A stretch of 64,000 nucleotides of DNA from Arthrobacter citreus. GTDB lineage: Bacteria > Actinomycetota > Actinomycetes > Actinomycetales > Micrococcaceae. Below the pieces are notes generated by a model. That model ran no database searches, was not told where the DNA came from, and was given only the letters and a program-made list of their open reading frames with translations. The position numbers were made by a program, and so were the translations under genes. Position 1 is the first letter of the stretch. Every line of letters starts with the position of its first letter. The DNA is taken from contig NZ_VTFV01000002.1 of the NCBI RefSeq assembly GCF_009192745.1, forward strand, positions 1,364,001-1,428,000, given 5' to 3'. Positions 1 through 9,130 of the stretch are shown here, piece by piece.

Positions 1-450
1 GTGGCCGAAGCATCCGGGCTTCCGGCAATCGCGGACGACTCAGGCCTCGCCGTGGACGTCCTGGGCGGTGCCCCGGGCATTTTCTCGGCACGCTGGTCAG
101 GTGTGCATGGCAATGACCAGGCCAACCTGGACCTGCTGCTTGCACAGCTGGGGGACATTGGCCCCGAGCACCGCGGGGCCGCGTTTATCTGCGCGGCAGC
201 GCTGGCAGTGCCCGGCGGAGAGGACGTCGTTGAGCGCGGGGAGCTGCGTGGGACCCTGCTCGCTGAACCCCGGGGAACGGGCGGCTTTGGTTACGACCCC
301 GTCCTGCAGCCGGCGGGGGAGACCCGCAGCTGCGCCGAGCTCTCCCGCGCCGAGAAAAACGCCATCAGCCACCGAGGCCAGGCGTTCCGGGCCCTGCTGC
401 CCGCCATCATCCGTGTGCTCGCGGCACCGCAGGCCGGCGGCGGTGCGTGA
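1..450 (+). CDS. rdgB: RdgB/HAM1-family non-canonical purine NTP pyrophosphatase, 5'-truncated by window edge
   Basis: The enzyme hydrolyses dITP, XTP and related deaminated purine triphosphates to the monophosphate and pyrophosphate, keeping them out of DNA. Visible hallmarks are ADDSGLAVD, GGAPGIFSARWSG, the GTGGFGYDP substrate loop and the C-terminal EKNAISHRGQAF segment. The family is usually about 200 residues and begins with an SGNxxK nucleotide-binding stretch; only 149 residues are present and that stretch is missing. The GTG at base 1 is therefore most likely an internal valine, with the true start before the window. The gene ends in TGA at 448-450. Confidence 0.9.
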   Translation: MAEASGLPAIADDSGLAVDVLGGAPGIFSARWSGVHGNDQANLDLLLAQLGDIGPEHRGAAFICAAALAVPGGEDVVERGELRGTLLAEPRGTGGFGYDPVLQPAGETRSCAELSRAEKNAISHRGQAFRALLPAIIRVLAAPQAGGGA

Positions 451-466
451 TTTAGGCCACGCGGCA

Positions 467-488
467 GCGCCGCGGATCGTTGCGGCGC
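467..488. terminator. Weak hairpin after rdgB
   Basis: GCGCCGC (467-473) and GCGGCGC (482-488) form a perfect 7-bp stem with an 8-base loop, 17 bases after the rdgB stop. No T-run follows, so termination is only a guess from position. Confidence 0.3.
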
Positions 489-550
489 CGCTCCGGGGCG
501 GGCGGGTTCGTTCTTGCCCGGCGGGGGAGTAGGGCACAATTGGTTGCGAT

Positions 551-1237
551 ATGAGTATCCTGACCAGCGCCTCAGTTGACCCCGCCAGTTCCGAATCGGC
601 CCTGGGAGGGGTAGCCCAGTGGGCCGTGGACATCATGGAGGCCATCGGCGCCCCGGGTGCCGGCCTGGCCATTGCACTGGAAAACCTCTTCCCGCCGCTG
701 CCCAGTGAAGTTATCCTCCCGCTGGCCGGTTTCGCTGCCAGCCAGGGCAACTTCTCTATTGTCGAGGCACTGATCTGGACCACTCTGGGGTCCGTCTTCG
801 GCGCGTGGGCGCTGTACGGGCTTGGCGCCTGGCTGGGCCGGGACCGCATGCGCGCCATTGTCGAGAAGGTGCCGCTGGTCGATATTGAGGACGTGGACAA
901 GGTTGAGGCCTGGTTCATGAAACACGGCTACAAGGCCGTCTTCTTCGGCCGGATGATTCCCATTTTCCGATCGCTGATCTCGATCCCCGCCGGTATCGAG
1001 AAGATGCCGGTGCTCAAATTCCTGGGCCTGACCACTGCGGGCAGCCTCATCTGGAACAGCATCTTCGTGTTCTCCGGCTATTTCCTGGGCGAAAGCTGGC
1101 ACATTGTCGAGGAATACGCAGGGATCTTCCAGAAGATCGTGATTGCCGCTGTCCTTGTCGCGGCCGTTTGGTACGTCACGGCCAAGATCCGTTCCTACCG
1201 CAGGAGAAAGGCCCAGCGCGCGGCCGAAGAGTCCTGA
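551..1237 (+). CDS. DedA-family membrane protein
   Basis: DedA/VTT-fold proteins are integral membrane proteins tied to lipid-carrier recycling, membrane homeostasis and proton-motive-force maintenance; the exact substrate here cannot be read from sequence. The 228-residue length is normal. Family signatures are ENLFPPLPSEVILPLAG (residues 44-60), a re-entrant acidic/proline segment, and GRMIPIFRSLISIPAG (133-148), the conserved arginine and glycine loop. Several hydrophobic segments follow, with a basic C-terminus (RSYRRRKAQR). The ATG is preceded by a purine-rich GGGGGAG about 20 bases upstream, a weak spacing. The next gene starts one base after this stop, suggesting co-transcription. Confidence 0.88.
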   Translation: MSILTSASVDPASSESALGGVAQWAVDIMEAIGAPGAGLAIALENLFPPLPSEVILPLAGFAASQGNFSIVEALIWTTLGSVFGAWALYGLGAWLGRDRMRAIVEKVPLVDIEDVDKVEAWFMKHGYKAVFFGRMIPIFRSLISIPAGIEKMPVLKFLGLTTAGSLIWNSIFVFSGYFLGESWHIVEEYAGIFQKIVIAAVLVAAVWYVTAKIRSYRRRKAQRAAEES

Positions 1238-1238
1238 C

Positions 1239-2249
1239 GTGGGCGTTGATTTCACCTCCATTGATTTTGAGACGGCCAATGGTTTCCGCGGCTCGCCCTG
1301 CTCAGTTGGCCTGAGCAAGGTCCGCGAAGGGCGGATCGTGGAAGAGGCCTCCTGGCTGATGCGCCCGCCTGCCGGGCACGACTTCTTTGACCGGCGCAAT
1401 ATCCGCATCCACGGCATCGAAGCCCATCAGGTGGCCGGGGAACCGCGTTTTGGCGAGCTCTTCCCGGAAATCGGAGCATTCATTGGCGATGACCTCCTGG
1501 TGGCCCACAACGCGGCCTTCGACCTGGGCGTCATCCGGTCCGCCCTGGAAGTCTCCGGGCTCGGCGGGCCGGCATATGACTACGCCTGCACGGTGGTCCT
1601 GTCCCGGCGAACCTATTCGCTGCCGTCGCACTCGCTGCCGTTCGTAGCCGAGGCCGCCGGCGTTCCGCTGGAGAACCATCACGACGCCACGGCGGACGCC
1701 CGCGCCTGCGCCGGAATCCTCATCGACATCGTGGCGCGCTCCGGGGCCGGCAGCCTGGCGGAATACTTCGCGCTGCAGGGCCTGCGGCCCAACCATGCCC
1801 CGGCGTACCGGCCCGGGATCGACCCGCTCTCCAAAGCCACCAGGGACGCACTGGAACGGGGAACCGGAACGGCGGCCTCGGCAGCAGCATCGTCCTTCAG
1901 CAGCTGGCCGTCCGAGGGCGTCAACCCGCCGCCGAACCCGGCTGCCCGTCCAGGGCACCCGCTTTACGGACAAACGGTTGTCTTTACCGGGAACCTGGGC
2001 ATGCCCCGCCAAAGCGCCAAGGAACGCGCCGCAGAGCTGGGAGCCCGTACCGCCAGCAACGTCACCCGGTCCACTACCGTCCTGGTGGTTGGTGACGGCT
2101 TCGAAGCAGGGGACCTGCGCAACGGCCGGGTCACGGGAAAAGCCCGCCGGGTGCTGGAGCTGCACGACCGCGGACAGAACATCGAGGTGCTCTCCGAGGC
2201 GGAGTTCCTGCAAATGATCGGCGGTACCTGGCCGGCCGGCAGCCAGTAG
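1239..2249 (+). CDS. DEDDh 3'-5' exonuclease with C-terminal BRCT domain
   Basis: This is a DnaQ/Pol III epsilon-like exonuclease fused to a BRCT domain, 336 residues. Exonuclease motifs are seen in order: DFET near residues 9-12 (Exo I), HNAAFDLGVI (Exo II) and HDATADARA (Exo III, the h-type histidine and final aspartate). The last 80 or so residues, from PLYGQTVVFTGNLG to VLVVGDG, match the BRCT fold as found in NAD-dependent ligase and replication factor C. The GTG at 1239 is chosen because it follows the dedA stop immediately and puts the first catalytic aspartate close to the N-terminus; the open frame runs further back inside dedA. A DNA-repair or processing role is inferred. Confidence 0.85.
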   Translation: MGVDFTSIDFETANGFRGSPCSVGLSKVREGRIVEEASWLMRPPAGHDFFDRRNIRIHGIEAHQVAGEPRFGELFPEIGAFIGDDLLVAHNAAFDLGVIRSALEVSGLGGPAYDYACTVVLSRRTYSLPSHSLPFVAEAAGVPLENHHDATADARACAGILIDIVARSGAGSLAEYFALQGLRPNHAPAYRPGIDPLSKATRDALERGTGTAASAAASSFSSWPSEGVNPPPNPAARPGHPLYGQTVVFTGNLGMPRQSAKERAAELGARTASNVTRSTTVLVVGDGFEAGDLRNGRVTGKARRVLELHDRGQNIEVLSEAEFLQMIGGTWPAGSQ

Positions 2250-2277
2250 GCTGCGGGCCCGCCAGACCAGCCGTCCG

Positions 2278-3366
2278 TCATCCGGCCGTGACACCTATAA
2301 ACGCGTCCGCCATGGCCTCCACGGTTTCCCGGGCATCGATGGCCGAGAGCCAGTCCGCCGGCAGCGCCTCGAGCCCGTAGAGGACGCCCAGGATGTTTCC
2401 CGTCACCGAGGCAGTGGAGTCGCTGTCGCCGTCGTGGTTTACCGACAGGCCCACGGCCCGGCGGAAATGCTCCTGCGGCGTGCCGGCGTTCGATGCGGCC
2501 AGGGCCGCGTAGAGGCCTATGGCCAGTGCCTCCTCGGCAACCCATCCTTCCCCCAAAGCCTGCTTCATCTGTTCGGGCGAGACGGATGCCGTCGAGCCGC
2601 GGTTCTCCGCAGCCAGTGACACGGCAGCCTGCAGGCGCTCAGCGAGCTCCGGCACTCCGGACCGGGCCGCACGCTCGGCAGCCGCAGCGGCAGCCTCCTG
2701 CAGGGTTGCCCCCGCGGGAAGCAGGTCGTGGATCAGGGAGCTGAAGACCGCGGCGCTGTGCAGGGCGGAGGGATGTCCGTGGGTCAGGGCAGCGCCGTCG
2801 GCGCTGAACTTGTAGACAGTTTCTTCGGACACGTAGGGGAGCAGACCAAAAGGCGCCGAGCGCATCACGGTGCCGCAGCCCTTGGATTCAGCGTTAACGG
2901 GCCTGTACTTCGTGCCCATCTCACCGGTCAGCAGCCCGGACAGGCAGGCGTTGCCGGGGGCACGGCGGTGATGGAGTACTTCCTGGGCGTCGATCCAGCG
3001 GTCCGGCTGGTCCGGTGCGTTGGCAGGCAGGGCCTCGCCCTGGGTCTTGAGCCAGCGGAGGTAGGCCAGCCACAGACACGCGGTCTCATCGGCGCCCACG
3101 CCGTCATTGGCCCACTGCAGCACCTCCACCAAGCCGTCCACGGTATACAGGGTCATCTGGGTATCGTCGGAAACCGGGGCAGGTGCATCCAGCTGGCTGA
3201 AGTCCGTGAGTCCGCCGGAACCAAAGCGGGCGCGTATGCCGTCCAGGGAGTCGAACTCCACTGCGTATCCGAGGGCATCGCCGAGAGCGCCCCCGAGAAG
3301 GCATGCACGGACCTTGGAGCGGAAAAGTTCAGGATCTGCCTGCGGCAGGGGCACAGAATCGTTCAC
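2278..3366 (-). CDS. ADP-ribosylglycohydrolase (DraG/ARH family)
   Basis: ARH-family enzymes remove ADP-ribose from proteins or hydrolyse ADP-ribosyl metabolites using two magnesium ions. The 362-residue protein has GGALGDALGYAVEF (residues 25-38), the metal-binding SDDTQMTLY (66-74) and the late NHDGDSDSTASVTGNILG region, which supplies the second acidic metal cluster. These three blocks are the family's diagnostic pattern. The gene converges on the exonuclease gene with a 28-base gap. The GTG start fits a TATGCT -10 box six bases upstream, suggesting a leaderless transcript. No ADP-ribosyltransferase partner is seen nearby, so the target is unknown. Confidence 0.88.
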   Translation of the reverse strand: MNDSVPLPQADPELFRSKVRACLLGGALGDALGYAVEFDSLDGIRARFGSGGLTDFSQLDAPAPVSDDTQMTLYTVDGLVEVLQWANDGVGADETACLWLAYLRWLKTQGEALPANAPDQPDRWIDAQEVLHHRRAPGNACLSGLLTGEMGTKYRPVNAESKGCGTVMRSAPFGLLPYVSEETVYKFSADGAALTHGHPSALHSAAVFSSLIHDLLPAGATLQEAAAAAAERAARSGVPELAERLQAAVSLAAENRGSTASVSPEQMKQALGEGWVAEEALAIGLYAALAASNAGTPQEHFRRAVGLSVNHDGDSDSTASVTGNILGVLYGLEALPADWLSAIDARETVEAMADAFIGVTAG

Positions 3367-3372
3367 TTATCC

Positions 3373-3378
3373 AGCATA
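3373..3378 (-). promoter_or_regulatory. -10 box of a probable leaderless promoter
   Basis: On the minus strand TATGCT is followed by exactly six bases and then the GTG start of the glycohydrolase. TANNNT-N6-start is the usual geometry of leaderless transcripts in Actinobacteria. No good -35 box is visible. Confidence 0.45.
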
Positions 3379-3397
3379 GGTCGCCTGGCGTCCTGCC

Positions 3398-3412
3398 CTC
3401 CCGCAGCGGGAG
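3398..3412. promoter_or_regulatory. 15-bp palindrome between divergent promoters
   Basis: CTCCCGC and GCGGGAG flank a single A. It lies between the divergently read glycohydrolase and aquaporin genes, where an operator could sit. The sequence is GC-only and could be chance. Confidence 0.25.
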
Positions 3413-3554
3413 CGAGTGTATGCTCAGTGCGCACCCAGCAGCCTCACAGGAAGCGGTGGAAGGCTGGGGTGTTTGTGCGGCCCCGGACCCTGTTTGAAGA
3501 CTGCGCCGCACACCGAACCACGTTTTTCACCAACTGATTGGAATAACTCCTCCC

Positions 3555-4556
3555 ATGACTGCAGAGCCACACAACCCAGCCGGCGCGAGCGCCGCAGCGG
3601 CCGAAGGCACCACCATCACGTCCCTGCGCTCCTACGGGCTCCTTGGCCGCAGCATCGCGGAAGCGGCGGGTTCCTTCCTGCTGGTGCTGGCGGGCCTGGG
3701 CGTCTCCTTCTTCAATCCTTCCGGCGGACTGTCTGCTCCCCTGGCCTTCGGGCTGGTCCTGGCCGCCGCAATGATTGCCTTCGGCTACATCTCCGGCGGG
3801 CATTTCCTGCCCACCATCACCATCGGCAGCGCGCTGGCCGGACGCACATCGTGGAAGGCAGTGCTGCCGTACATCGTGGCTCAGCTGGTCGGTGCGCTGT
3901 TCGCTGCCCTGATCCTGTGGGTCTCGATGACCGGACACCCGCAGATCCCGGAGACGCAGCCCTTCTTCGCCGCCGTTGCGAACGGCTTCGCCGAGAACTC
4001 GGCCACGCAGTTCCCGCTGGCCGGTGCCCTGCTGACCGAGGTCATCGCCGCCGCGCTGCTGACCGCCGTCTTCCTTGGCGCCGGAACGCGCCTTTCCACC
4101 GCGGCCAGTGCCTTCGCCGTCGGCGTCACCTACGCCGCGCTCCTGACCTTCTTGGTTCCCATCACCGGCGGTTCCATCAACCCCGCCCGCTCCACCGCCG
4201 TGGCAGTATTCGCCGAGCCCTGGGCCATCGAGCAGCTGTGGCTCTTCTGGCTTGCTCCGCTGCTGGGTGCGGCCATCACCGGCCTGATCTACCGCAGCCT
4301 TGATTTCGCGGTGCCCGCCTCCGCGGCGGTGATCGTGGAAGAGACCTTTGAAGACGACGGCGATTTTGCCGCCGAGACCACTGCAGCCGCAGGGGTTGAC
4401 ACTGCGGGTTCAGGAGATGAGGACCGCGCGGGTGCCGGCCGCACGGACGCAGACGACGCAGCTGCCCGCGGTTTCTTCGAAGCCGACTCTGCCGAAGCGT
4501 CCAGGGAAGACGGAGAGCAGGACGGCGGCAACGCCTCCGGCAGCCACCGCTCCTAG
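3555..4556 (+). CDS. Aquaporin/MIP-like channel with altered first NPA box and acidic tail
   Basis: This is a predicted six-helix channel of the major intrinsic protein family. The second signature GGSINPARSTA (NPA at 209-211, selectivity arginine 212) is intact. In the first half-helix loop the usual SGGHFNPAV motif reads SGGHFLPTIT, so NPA is replaced by LPT at residues 85-87. The channel core ends near residue 255. The remaining roughly 78 residues form an Asp/Glu/Ala-rich tail of low complexity, unlike the compact 230-280 residues of typical members. Water, glycerol or small-solute transport is the family role, but the altered filter makes the substrate uncertain. It is transcribed alone, divergent from the glycohydrolase. 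Confidence 0.82.
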   Translation: MTAEPHNPAGASAAAAEGTTITSLRSYGLLGRSIAEAAGSFLLVLAGLGVSFFNPSGGLSAPLAFGLVLAAAMIAFGYISGGHFLPTITIGSALAGRTSWKAVLPYIVAQLVGALFAALILWVSMTGHPQIPETQPFFAAVANGFAENSATQFPLAGALLTEVIAAALLTAVFLGAGTRLSTAASAFAVGVTYAALLTFLVPITGGSINPARSTAVAVFAEPWAIEQLWLFWLAPLLGAAITGLIYRSLDFAVPASAAVIVEETFEDDGDFAAETTAAAGVDTAGSGDEDRAGAGRTDADDAAARGFFEADSAEASREDGEQDGGNASGSHRS

Positions 4557-4562
4557 CTTCCA

Positions 4563-4579
4563 GGCGGGGTGAACCCGCC
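4563..4579. terminator. Hairpin after the aquaporin gene
   Basis: GGCGGG (4563-4568) pairs with CCCGCC (4574-4579) across a five-base loop, seven bases after the stop. There is no T-run. Confidence 0.35.
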
Positions 4580-4665
4580 GACCCTCCCGCCCGCAGGCGG
4601 CACTGCAGTATCCGGCCCTGGCCCGCGAATCTGCTGTGTCACCGGCGGGCGGTAGTTTTATGGGT

Positions 4666-5832
4666 ATGCGAATCCTGCACACTTCCGACTGGCACCTGGG
4701 CCGTTCCTTCCACGGCGTGGGGATGCTCCAGGCACAGCACGCCTTCCTGGACCAGCTCCTGGAAACGGTCCGCAGGGAGGAGATTGACGCCGTGCTCATC
4801 TCCGGGGACGTCTATGACCGTGGGCTGCCCGGAGTGGACGTGGTTCGGCTGCTGGATGAGGCGCTCGCTGGGATTACCGCTGCCGGGGCAAGGGTGGTCC
4901 TCACCAGCGGCAACCATGATTCCGCTGCCCGCCTGGGATTTGGCGGACGCATTTTTGAGCAGGGCGGAGTCCACCTGAGGACAGGCGTCGACGCGATCGC
5001 ATCCCCGGTCCTGCTGCGTGAGGGCTTGGCCACTGTGGCGGTGTACGGCATTCCCTACCTGGAACCGCGCCTCGCCGCCCCTGAACTTGGTGCCGACGTT
5101 CCCCCCAACCATGCGGGCGTGCTTGGCGAAGCTGTTCGGAGGATCCGGCTGGACGTCCAGGAGCGCCGTGAGGCCGGGGAACCGGTGCTTCCGGTGGTCA
5201 TGGCCCATACATTTGCCTCAGGCGGCATTACCTCGGACAGCGAACGGGACCTGTCCGTGGGCGGAGTCGGTGCCGTACCGCTGGACCTCTTCAGCTCTTT
5301 CACCTATGCCGCGCTGGGCCATTTGCACGGACGCCAGGAGCTGGCGCCGAATGTTTGGTACAGCGGCTCCCCGCTGCCGTACTCCTTCTCCGAGGCGCGC
5401 CAGGCGAAGGGCGGGCTGCTGGTGGAACTTGGCCCGTCAGGCCTGGCCGGGGTGACACCCGTTCCCTGGACGGCGCCGAAACGGCTGGCAGTTCTCCGGG
5501 GAACGCTTCAGGAACTCCTGGAAGATCCGGCACATGCCCACGCCGAAGACGCCTGGTGCCAGGTCACCCTCACCGACGACAGCCGTCCGGCCAAGGCCAT
5601 GGAGCAGATCCGTACGCGCTTCCCGGACACCCTGGTGCTCTCCTTTGACCCGGCGTCGGGCCCGCGGGGCGTCAATGAGAGCTACAGCCGGAGGCTGGCC
5701 AGGGCTACGGACGACCTCGATGTCTGCTGCGGATTCCTGGACCATGTGCGCTCGCGGGAAGCCTCCGCGGAAGAAAAAGCAGTGTTCACCGAAGTGCTGC
5801 AGAAGGTCAACGCGGCGGAGGCAGCAAAGTGA
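4666..5832 (+). CDS. sbcD: SbcD, nuclease subunit of SbcCD (Mre11-like)
   Basis: SbcD is the metallophosphoesterase nuclease of the SbcCD complex, which opens DNA hairpins and processes blocked double-strand ends. Metal-binding motifs appear in family order: HTSDWHLGR (from residue 5), SGDVYDRG, TSGNHDSAAR, then VMAHTF and GHLHGRQE. The open frame extends upstream to a GTG at 4636 and an ATG at 4660. I chose 4666 (MRILHTSDWH) because it matches the family N-terminus and sits seven bases after a TAGTTT -10 box, though ATG 4660 has a weak GGCGG upstream. The stop overlaps the GTG start of sbcC, so translation is coupled. Confidence 0.92.
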   Translation: MRILHTSDWHLGRSFHGVGMLQAQHAFLDQLLETVRREEIDAVLISGDVYDRGLPGVDVVRLLDEALAGITAAGARVVLTSGNHDSAARLGFGGRIFEQGGVHLRTGVDAIASPVLLREGLATVAVYGIPYLEPRLAAPELGADVPPNHAGVLGEAVRRIRLDVQERREAGEPVLPVVMAHTFASGGITSDSERDLSVGGVGAVPLDLFSSFTYAALGHLHGRQELAPNVWYSGSPLPYSFSEARQAKGGLLVELGPSGLAGVTPVPWTAPKRLAVLRGTLQELLEDPAHAHAEDAWCQVTLTDDSRPAKAMEQIRTRFPDTLVLSFDPASGPRGVNESYSRRLARATDDLDVCCGFLDHVRSREASAEEKAVFTEVLQKVNAAEAAK

Positions 5833-8800
5833 GGATCCACCGGCTGGAAATGCAGGCGTTCGGTCCGTTCGCCGGCCGTGAGCACATCGACTTCGACGAG
5901 CTGGGCGCACAGGGACTGTTCCTGCTCAACGGGCCCACCGGTGCAGGAAAGACCAGTGTGCTGGATGCCGTCTGCTTCGCCCTCTACGGGTCGGTTCCGG
6001 GTGCACGCCAGGAAGCCCGGAAGCTTCGCAGCGACCACGCTGCCCCGGGGGTGGCGCCCGAAGTCCTCCTGGATTTCAGTGCGGGGGACCGGCGGTTCAA
6101 AGTCATCCGCAGCCCCCAGTGGGAGCGTCCGGCCAAGCGGGCCGGGAGCGCCACCGGAACAGTCACCGAACAGGCGCGCACCCTGCTCAGCGAGCTGGTC
6201 CAGGGGGAGTGGGTCCAGAAAACGGCCCGGAACGATGAGGCCGCAACGGAGATCCAGGATCTGCTCGGCATGAGCCGTGAGCAGTTCACCCGCGTGGTCA
6301 TGCTCCCCCAGGGCGACTTTGCTGCCTTCCTGCGGGCCGACGCCACCTCCCGCGCGGAGCTGCTGCAAAGACTCTTTGGGACCTGGCGCTATGAGGAGAT
6401 CGAGCAGCAGCTCAAGTCCGAGGCCGACGCCGCGAAGGCTGAGCTGTCCCTGGCGCAGGCAGATGCAGAACTCCTGCGCGCACAGGCACGAAGCGAGGCT
6501 GAACGCTGCGCCCGCCTGCTGGGCAGCGAGGAAACCGGTTCCGCGGCGCCGGCTGAACCAGGTGCCGCGGAGCAGGACAAGGCTGAAGCGGGATCGGCAT
6601 GGATCAGCGCCGTGCGCACCGCCGTCACTGATCAGCTTGCCTCCCTGCGGCTCGCCCAGGCGAGGAAGAGCACCGGCTTCAAAGAAGCCGAAGATCTCCT
6701 GCACAAGCTCGAAGCACGCCGTGCGCGGGGCCTGGCCCGGCTCCAGCTCGAGGCTGAAGAGCGCGAACACGCCGTGCGGCAGGCCGCCAGCCTGCCTAAG
6801 CGGGCCATGCTTGAATCCCATCGGCGGGCGGAGGGGCTCAAAGGGTACCTGGACGCGTTCAGCTCTGCGGAGCAGGGGTGCCGGCGGACGGAAGCCGCAG
6901 GACTCAGCGCCCTCCTGGCCCTGCACTCCGCTGCAGCCCCCGCCGGGCTGGGGGACCTTGTCCCGGAAGGGATTCCGGCGCCGCAGGCACCCGGGATGCA
7001 GCTGCCGGACGCCGATTCACTGGCCGAGCTGGAAGAGCGAACCGCCAAAGAACTCTCGGCCGCCGAGAATGCGCTTGCCGATGCTGAGCGCGCGGCCGAA
7101 CTGGCTGCGCTGAAAACCCGGGAAGAGGCACGGGAAGCGAAGCTCCGCGGGGAAGCCGCAGAAGCGGAGGACGCTGCCGCGGCATTCCGGGAAGAACAGG
7201 CTTCCCTGCGCTCGGCACTCCCCGGCCTGCGGTCCGCCGCCGCGGAAACGGACGCTGCCCGGCGGAGGATCCAGGATGCTGACAGCACGCTGGAGGTGAT
7301 CCAAAGCTACAAAGTTGCCCATGCTGCGGCGGTGGAATCAGCGGAGCACGCGGCCCAGGCCCGCCAGACGTATCAGGACGCACGCGGCCAGTGGCAGGAC
7401 CTGCTGCAGCTGCGGCTGGACCAGGCGGCCGCGGAACTGGCTGCGTCCCTTGAACCAGGCCGGGACTGTCCCGTGTGCGGCAGTACTTCCCACCCTGCTC
7501 CGGCGCCTCTGCCTGAGGGCGGGCAGTTCGTATCGCGGGAGGAGGAAGCCGCCGCCCGGACGGCGAGCGCTGCCGCGGAGAAGCAGTGGGAGGCAGCTCG
7601 TGCCGCGGCGGAGGCAGACGCTTCCGCCGCCGCTGCCCTGCGCGCCCAGGGAGGGGAATCGGATCCCGGCGAGGCGAAGCGGGCCCGCGAGGCGGCGGAG
7701 GAAGACCTCCGCGCCGCCGAACAAGCTGCGGCCGGACTCACCGACGCGGAGGACCGGCTCCGGGCAATCGAAGCTGAACTCGGCCAGTTGGAGAAGACGA
7801 GGTCCCGTCTTCTCCAGGAAGCTGCCCAGTCACAGGCCCGTGCCGCGGCCGCTGCAGAGGAATCGGCCGAACTGGGCCGCAGGGGGTCGGGGGACCTCTC
7901 AGACCCGGCGGCACTCTCTGCACGGCTGGAGCAGCTGGAAAGCCTGCGCCGCCGCACAGCCTCGGCCAGGACGGCGCTGCAGGCAGCCAGGCAGTCAGGC
8001 AGCTTCCAGGCTGAAGCAGCCCAGGCACTGCAGGACGCGCTCTCCGGGACTGGTTTCCCGGACGCCGATGCAGTGCGCGCAGCGTTGCTGCCCGCGGCCG
8101 AAGCGGAGGAACTGCGTGCCGCATTCGAGGCACTCGATGCACAGGCCGCACGCCTGGCCATGCGGCGCGAAGATGAGGATGCGCTGGCGCAGCTGGACAG
8201 CGAGGGCCTGCCCGAGCCCATGCCTGATGAGGAGGACGTCGCTGAGGCCGCGGAAGCCGCCGACGCGGCACGGCAGGCCTTGTCCGACGCGGCAGTGCAG
8301 ATCGGGCTGCTGGAAGGATCAGCGGGGACTCTCGAAGACCTGGCCGCACAGCTGGCCGAGGCCGAAGCTGAGATGGAACCGCTGCACCGGCGCTGCAGCC
8401 TCCTTCAGTCACTCAGCGACACGGCACGGGGCAACGGGGAGAACAACTACAGGATGGCGCTGAGTACCTACGTCCTCGCGGCCCGGCTGGAGCAGGTTGC
8501 CGCTGCGGCAACGGAGCGGCTCGCGGCGATGACCGGCGGACGGTATTCGCTGGTGCACGACGATTCGAAGTCCGGAAACCGAAAGGCGGGACTCGGCCTG
8601 CATGTCATCGACGACTGGACAGGCGTGCGCAGGGACACCTCAACGCTCTCCGGCGGCGAGTCCTTTATGGCGTCGCTGGCCCTTGCCCTTGGCCTGGCTG
8701 ACGTCGTCCAGCAGGAATCCGGGGGGACAAGCATGGAAACCCTGTTTGTTGACGAGGGGTTCGGCAGCCTCGACGAGGAAGCGCTGGAACAGGTGATGGA

Positions 8801-8954
8801 CGCCCTCGAAGGGCTGCGCGACGGCGGACGCGTGGTTGGCCTGGTGAGCCACGTCAGTGAAATGAAGCAGCGCATCAGCGCGCAGCTGCAGATCTCCCGC
8901 GGACGCAACGGTTCAACGGTGAGCTACCGAACGGTGCAGGCATTGCCGGCCTAG
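5829..8954 (+). CDS. sbcC: SbcC, ATPase subunit of SbcCD (Rad50-like)
   Basis: SbcC is the SMC-like ATPase that partners SbcD in end processing. The 1041 residues contain Walker A GPTGAGKT (35-42), a Q-loop MLPQGDFAAF near 158, long Ala/Glu/Arg-rich coiled-coil arms, and the zinc hook CPVC at 547-550, almost at the midpoint as expected. The ABC signature LSGGESF begins at 940 and the Walker B/D-loop VDEGFGSLDEEAL follows. The central part is extremely alanine-rich, consistent with coiled coil in a high-GC genome. The GTG start overlaps the sbcD stop (GTGA). Confidence 0.93.
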   Translation: MRIHRLEMQAFGPFAGREHIDFDELGAQGLFLLNGPTGAGKTSVLDAVCFALYGSVPGARQEARKLRSDHAAPGVAPEVLLDFSAGDRRFKVIRSPQWERPAKRAGSATGTVTEQARTLLSELVQGEWVQKTARNDEAATEIQDLLGMSREQFTRVVMLPQGDFAAFLRADATSRAELLQRLFGTWRYEEIEQQLKSEADAAKAELSLAQADAELLRAQARSEAERCARLLGSEETGSAAPAEPGAAEQDKAEAGSAWISAVRTAVTDQLASLRLAQARKSTGFKEAEDLLHKLEARRARGLARLQLEAEEREHAVRQAASLPKRAMLESHRRAEGLKGYLDAFSSAEQGCRRTEAAGLSALLALHSAAAPAGLGDLVPEGIPAPQAPGMQLPDADSLAELEERTAKELSAAENALADAERAAELAALKTREEAREAKLRGEAAEAEDAAAAFREEQASLRSALPGLRSAAAETDAARRRIQDADSTLEVIQSYKVAHAAAVESAEHAAQARQTYQDARGQWQDLLQLRLDQAAAELAASLEPGRDCPVCGSTSHPAPAPLPEGGQFVSREEEAAARTASAAAEKQWEAARAAAEADASAAAALRAQGGESDPGEAKRAREAAEEDLRAAEQAAAGLTDAEDRLRAIEAELGQLEKTRSRLLQEAAQSQARAAAAAEESAELGRRGSGDLSDPAALSARLEQLESLRRRTASARTALQAARQSGSFQAEAAQALQDALSGTGFPDADAVRAALLPAAEAEELRAAFEALDAQAARLAMRREDEDALAQLDSEGLPEPMPDEEDVAEAAEAADAARQALSDAAVQIGLLEGSAGTLEDLAAQLAEAEAEMEPLHRRCSLLQSLSDTARGNGENNYRMALSTYVLAARLEQVAAAATERLAAMTGGRYSLVHDDSKSGNRKAGLGLHVIDDWTGVRRDTSTLSGGESFMASLALALGLADVVQQESGGTSMETLFVDEGFGSLDEEALEQVMDALEGLRDGGRVVGLVSHVSEMKQRISAQLQISRGRNGSTVSYRTVQALPA

Positions 8955-9099
8955 CGGTCCGGCCGGACGCCGGAGGTGGTGGTGTGTGCCGCGGCCGCCC
9001 ACCGGGCCTGTACGCCAGGAGCGAGCACGCACCCCGCCCATCTTCCCGGCGGGGTAGGATCGGCATGTAACCGGGTCGGGCGCATCGGGAGGAGGGACG

Positions 9100-9123
9100 A
9101 TGCGCGATTTTTGCCTGAACTGA
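9100..9123 (+). CDS. Possible 7-residue upstream ORF ahead of the MFS gene
   Basis: An ATG at 9100 follows a strong GGGAGGAGGG Shine-Dalgarno sequence at good spacing and encodes MRDFCLN before TGA. It ends seven bases before the MFS ATG, which itself has almost no ribosome-binding site. The frame differs from that of the MFS gene. This could couple or gate translation of the exporter, as leader peptides do for some resistance genes. Alternatively the Shine-Dalgarno simply serves the downstream gene poorly. Confidence 0.4.
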   Translation: MRDFCLN

Positions 9124-9130
9124 GTACCGC

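Noticed and set aside
1-3. GTG at base 1 as the rdgB start
   Set aside because: The family's N-terminal nucleotide-binding segment would be missing; the window simply cuts the gene.
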